The notes beneath the pieces are model-generated. The model did no database searches. It was not told where the DNA came from and saw nothing but the letters and a program-made list of their open reading frames with translations. From an uncultured Tenacibaculum sp. (GTDB lineage Bacteria; Bacteroidota; Bacteroidia; Flavobacteriales; Flavobacteriaceae), in assembly GCA_947497895.1 (NCBI GenBank), contig CANMIL010000003.1:434001-498000 (forward strand): 64,000 bases of DNA, in the 5' to 3' direction. Shown one piece after another: positions 61,400-64,000 of the stretch. Every line of letters starts with the position of its first letter. The stretch's first letter is position 1. Made by a program: the position numbers and the translations under genes.

Positions 61400-63175
61400 A
61401 TGCCCAACACCAAAAAAATATTTAAGAAGCTTCTAATTTGGAGATATAAAAACATCTCTGAACGTCAATTTGTTTATTTACTCAGTATTTTGGTAGGATT
61501 TCTTTCTGGATTGGGAACTTTACTTTTAAAAAACTTAACCTTTTTCTTTCACTATATCTTAGAAGGTAAATTCATTAAAGATCTTCATCACTCTTTATAT
61601 TTCATTTTCCCCATTATTGGATTGATTATTGTTTTCTATTTGAAGAAAAAGATCATTAAAAAAGACATTGGACACGGAATTTCAACAACGCTACATGCTA
61701 TTTCAAAACGCAGTGGAATTATTGAACGCTATAAAATTTATGCATCGTTATTAACTGCACCAATCACAGTTGGGTTTGGTGGTTCGGCAGGATTACAAGG
61801 TCCTGCGGTTAGTACTGGAGCTGCCCTTGGATCGGGAGTTGCCCAGTTATTTCATATGAACACAAAAACGCGAATGCTTTTAATTGGTTGTGCCACTGCT
61901 GGTGCTATGTCTTCTATGTTTAAAGCTCCAGTTGCTGCCATTATTTTTGCCGTAGAAATATTTAGTTTAGACCTAGCCTTTGCTTCACTAGTTCCGCTAT
62001 TATTAGCATCGGTTTCTGCCGTAATTACTTCTTACTTTTTCTTGGGTAAAGATATTTTATTAGGCTTTGAATTACAGGATGACTTTCTTATTAAAGATAT
62101 TCTCTTTTATGTTTTCTTAGGAATTGGAACAGGAATTGTCTCTGTCTATTTTTCGAAAATGTATTTTAAAATTACACGTTTCTTTAATCTTTTTAAAGAT
62201 CCTTTACATCGACTTATTCTAGGAGCAATTGCCATTGGTATTATGTTATATTTCATCCCTCCTTTATATGGTGAAGGATATGATATCATTAATAATTTGT
62301 TAGAAGGGAATGCGCAAAAAGCCTTGGAAGGAATTCACTATTCTGTAAATTTCAACAATGTATGGATGGTGATACTTTTCCTGTTATTGATTACTGTTTT
62401 TAAAGCAATTGCCATGACTACTACTTTTGCTGCTGGTGGAGTAGGAGGAATTTTCATTCCAACTTTAGTTATGGGAAGCGCCTTAGGGAATGTATTTGCT
62501 AAAATTGTAAATCAGTTTGGAGGAAATGTTTCTGAAAGTAATTTCACTTTGATTGGAATGAGTGGACTCATGGCAGGGGTATTACATGCCCCCATGACAG
62601 CAATATTCTTGATTGCTGAAATCACTGGCGGTTACGATTTGTTTGTTCCTTTAATGTTAGTTGTGGCTATATCCTACGCATTTACAAAGTATTTTATTTC
62701 AAATTCTATTTATACCATTGAACTGGCAAAAAGGGGAGAGCTTATTACACACAACAAAGACAAAAATGTGATGATGATGATGCGCATTGACAAACTCATT
62801 GAAACCAACTTTAAAATTATTCATCCAGAAATGAGTTTGGGAGAAATGTTGAAAGGTTCGGTTGCAAAATCTTCACGAAACATCTTTCCTGTGGTTGACG
62901 ATAAAAATCGATTTTTAGGAATTGTTTTGTTAGACGACATCAGACCTTTAATGTTCGAGCAAGAATTATACGATAAACTAACCATTCAAGTTTTAATGAA
63001 AAGTGCTCCAGCTATTATTTTTCATGATGATTCAATTGAAACCGTTATGAAAAAATTTAAGGAGAGTGGCGCTTGGAACCTACCAGTTATTAAACACAAA
63101 AGGTATATTGGGTTCATTTCAAAATCAAAACTACTTTCTGCTTACAGAACAAAGCTTATTGAACTCACTAATTGA
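61400..63175 (+). CDS. CLC-family chloride channel with C-terminal CBS pair, gating Glu replaced by Gln
   Basis: 591 residues: CLC membrane domain at about 25-440 and two CBS domains at about 452-510 and 525-588. The ion-path motif normally GxEGP reads GGSAGLQGPAVSTG, with Gln133 (codon CAA at 61796-61798) at the external gating-glutamate position, E148 in E. coli ClcA. The internal proton-glutamate position reads AVEIFSLD (Glu186-Ile187). Other landmarks are normal (AAGGVGGIFIPTLVMG). Such a change is expected to favour uncoupled, channel-like anion flow. CBS domains may sense nucleotides. Confidence 0.9.
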   Translation: MPNTKKIFKKLLIWRYKNISERQFVYLLSILVGFLSGLGTLLLKNLTFFFHYILEGKFIKDLHHSLYFIFPIIGLIIVFYLKKKIIKKDIGHGISTTLHAISKRSGIIERYKIYASLLTAPITVGFGGSAGLQGPAVSTGAALGSGVAQLFHMNTKTRMLLIGCATAGAMSSMFKAPVAAIIFAVEIFSLDLAFASLVPLLLASVSAVITSYFFLGKDILLGFELQDDFLIKDILFYVFLGIGTGIVSVYFSKMYFKITRFFNLFKDPLHRLILGAIAIGIMLYFIPPLYGEGYDIINNLLEGNAQKALEGIHYSVNFNNVWMVILFLLLITVFKAIAMTTTFAAGGVGGIFIPTLVMGSALGNVFAKIVNQFGGNVSESNFTLIGMSGLMAGVLHAPMTAIFLIAEITGGYDLFVPLMLVVAISYAFTKYFISNSIYTIELAKRGELITHNKDKNVMMMMRIDKLIETNFKIIHPEMSLGEMLKGSVAKSSRNIFPVVDDKNRFLGIVLLDDIRPLMFEQELYDKLTIQVLMKSAPAIIFHDDSIETVMKKFKESGAWNLPVIKHKRYIGFISKSKLLSAYRTKLIELTN

Positions 63176-63183
63176 ATTGATAA

Positions 63184-63260
63184 GTGTTGAGTGTTGAGTG
63201 TTGAGTGTTGAGTGTTGAGTGTTGAGTGTTGAGTGTTGAGTGTTGAGTGTTGAGTGTTGA
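63184..63260. repeat. Perfect heptanucleotide tandem array, 11 x GTGTTGA
   Basis: Eleven identical 7-bp units (77 bp) between clcA and the convergent radA, directly after the clcA stop. Identity of all units suggests recent or ongoing expansion. Coding or spacer signature is absent, so it is not a CRISPR array. Confidence 0.95.
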
Positions 63261-63308
63261 GTAATAAACTACTTAAAACTCATAATTCAAAATTTAAAAC
63301 TAAAAATT

Positions 63309-64000
63309 TTATGCAAACAATGTAGCAAAAGCCTCTTCAATTTTACTCACTAAAATCAGTTTAATAGAATGATTTTTCGAAGTTATTTTATTGTATTTAG
63401 AAGTTACAAAGGTTTTATAGCCTAATTTTTCGGCTTCAATGATACGTTGATCAATTTTAGATACAGGTCTTATTTCACCAGCTAGCCCAACTTCCGCCGC
63501 AAAACAAACATCTGGATTAATTGCCAAATCTTGATTTGAAGATAATATTGCAGCAACGACAGCTAAATCTATCGCAGGATCATCAACTTGAATTCCTCCT
63601 GTAATATTCAAGAAAACATCCTTTGCTCCTAATTTAAATCCTGCTCTTTTTTCAAGAACAGCTAAAATCATATGCAAACGCTTCAAGTTATATCCAGTTG
63701 TTGTTCTCTGTGGAGTTCCATATACTGCTGTGCTTACCAAAGCTTGAATTTCAATCATTAGTGGACGTACACCTTCCAATGTTGAAGCAATAGCTGTTCC
63801 ACTTAAATCGGCATCCTTTTTAGAAATCAATATTTCAGAAGGGTTTGATACTTCTCGTAATCCGTCCGATAACATTTCGTAAATACCTAATTCAGCAGTG
63901 GAACCAAATCTGTTTTTTTGAGAACGTAAAATTCGGTAAGTATGATTTCTATCTCCTTCAAACTGTAAAACGACATCCACCATATGCTCCAATATTTTGG
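63309..64000 (-). CDS. radA: DNA repair protein RadA, C-terminal part (partial at window edge)
   Basis: The frame is open to the window end, and the protein continues beyond 64000, so the zinc finger and most of the RecA-like core are outside. About 230 residues are visible: the end of the ATPase core (EHMVDVVLQFEGDRNHTYRILRSQKNRFG), including the RadA-specific KNRFG motif, followed by the Lon-protease-like domain (FLNITGGIQVDDPAIDLAVVAAILSS). RadA drives branch migration in recombination. It converges on clcA. Confidence 0.95.
   Translation of the reverse strand, partial: KILEHMVDVVLQFEGDRNHTYRILRSQKNRFGSTAELGIYEMLSDGLREVSNPSEILISKKDADLSGTAIASTLEGVRPLMIEIQALVSTAVYGTPQRTTTGYNLKRLHMILAVLEKRAGFKLGAKDVFLNITGGIQVDDPAIDLAVVAAILSSNQDLAINPDVCFAAEVGLAGEIRPVSKIDQRIIEAEKLGYKTFVTSKYNKITSKNHSIKLILVSKIEEAFATLFA

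Noticed and set aside
63184..63260. Possible CRISPR array
   Set aside because: Units are 7 bp with no spacers; it is a simple tandem repeat.
1..64000. tRNA, rRNA, integrase or transposase genes
   Set aside because: Looked for conserved tRNA T-arm (GGTTCGAAT-like) contexts and transposase motifs; none was convincing by eye. A dedicated tRNA and repeat search would be needed to be certain.

Overview
The window is low-GC chromosomal DNA from a member of the Bacteroidota, most likely a marine Flavobacteriaceae (genus not determinable from the sequence alone; Tenacibaculum- or Aquimarina-like content). Support comes from SusC/SusD and carboxypeptidase-regulatory-domain TonB receptors, Bacteroidota-only families (DUF4296, DUF4271, DUF5777, DUF3857 pairs, DUF2911), promoters of the TAnnTTTG type, and few Shine-Dalgarno sequences. 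No rRNA, tRNA, CRISPR array, integrase or transposase gene was seen.

Layout. 1-9.7 kb: end of a Pro/Lys-rich protein, a DUF4407 membrane protein, two DUF3857/transglutaminase-fold proteins (the second without the catalytic residues), a membrane protein, TesB thioesterase, a GNAT-fold protein and a YehS-like protein. 9.7 kb: a small double-glycine-leader peptide gene. 10-18.5 kb: PepSY protein, leuS, then a membrane-anchored LytTR regulator divergent from an OB-fold/YceI/DUF5777 operon and a PRMT-like methyltransferase. 18.5-27.4 kb: outer-membrane and DUF2911 proteins, then a probable copper-handling locus (PepSY reductase, TonB receptor, barrel protein, MbnH-type di-heme peroxidase, MbnP-type lipoprotein, small Cys protein). 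27.8-36.3 kb: a surface fibre-like protein, a Cys-rich mini-protein and a core block (tyrS, SDR, DUF4296, dihydroorotase, Dpm1-like glycosyltransferase, DUF4271, hemD). 36.4-47.6 kb: a plus-strand arsenosugar-type locus (two DUF2064 proteins, SusC/SusD, Na+ symporter, metallophosphoesterase, sterol-desaturase-family enzyme, purine nucleoside phosphorylase, ArsM) without a visible ArsS. 47.7-51.0 kb: two tandem six-cysteine double-glycine peptides, a secreted coiled-coil protein and a second fibre-like protein. 51.6-52.5 kb: a second PRMT-like methyltransferase. 52.7-61.3 kb: an eight-gene minus-strand cluster joining coiled-coil membrane proteins, an ABC transporter whose binding protein is fused to an OmpA domain, an AAA+ ATPase with a TerB-like segment, and a 2OG-Fe(II) dioxygenase. 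61.4-64 kb: a CLC-family channel with CBS domains, a heptamer repeat array, and the 3' part of radA.

The best candidates for under-described biology are the 52.7-61.3 kb cluster, the three double-glycine-leader peptides (one of them too short to stand out as a gene), the altered arsenosugar locus, and the CLC protein in which the gating glutamate is a glutamine. Intergenic DNA carries a two-copy MITE-like element and heptanucleotide repeat arrays.
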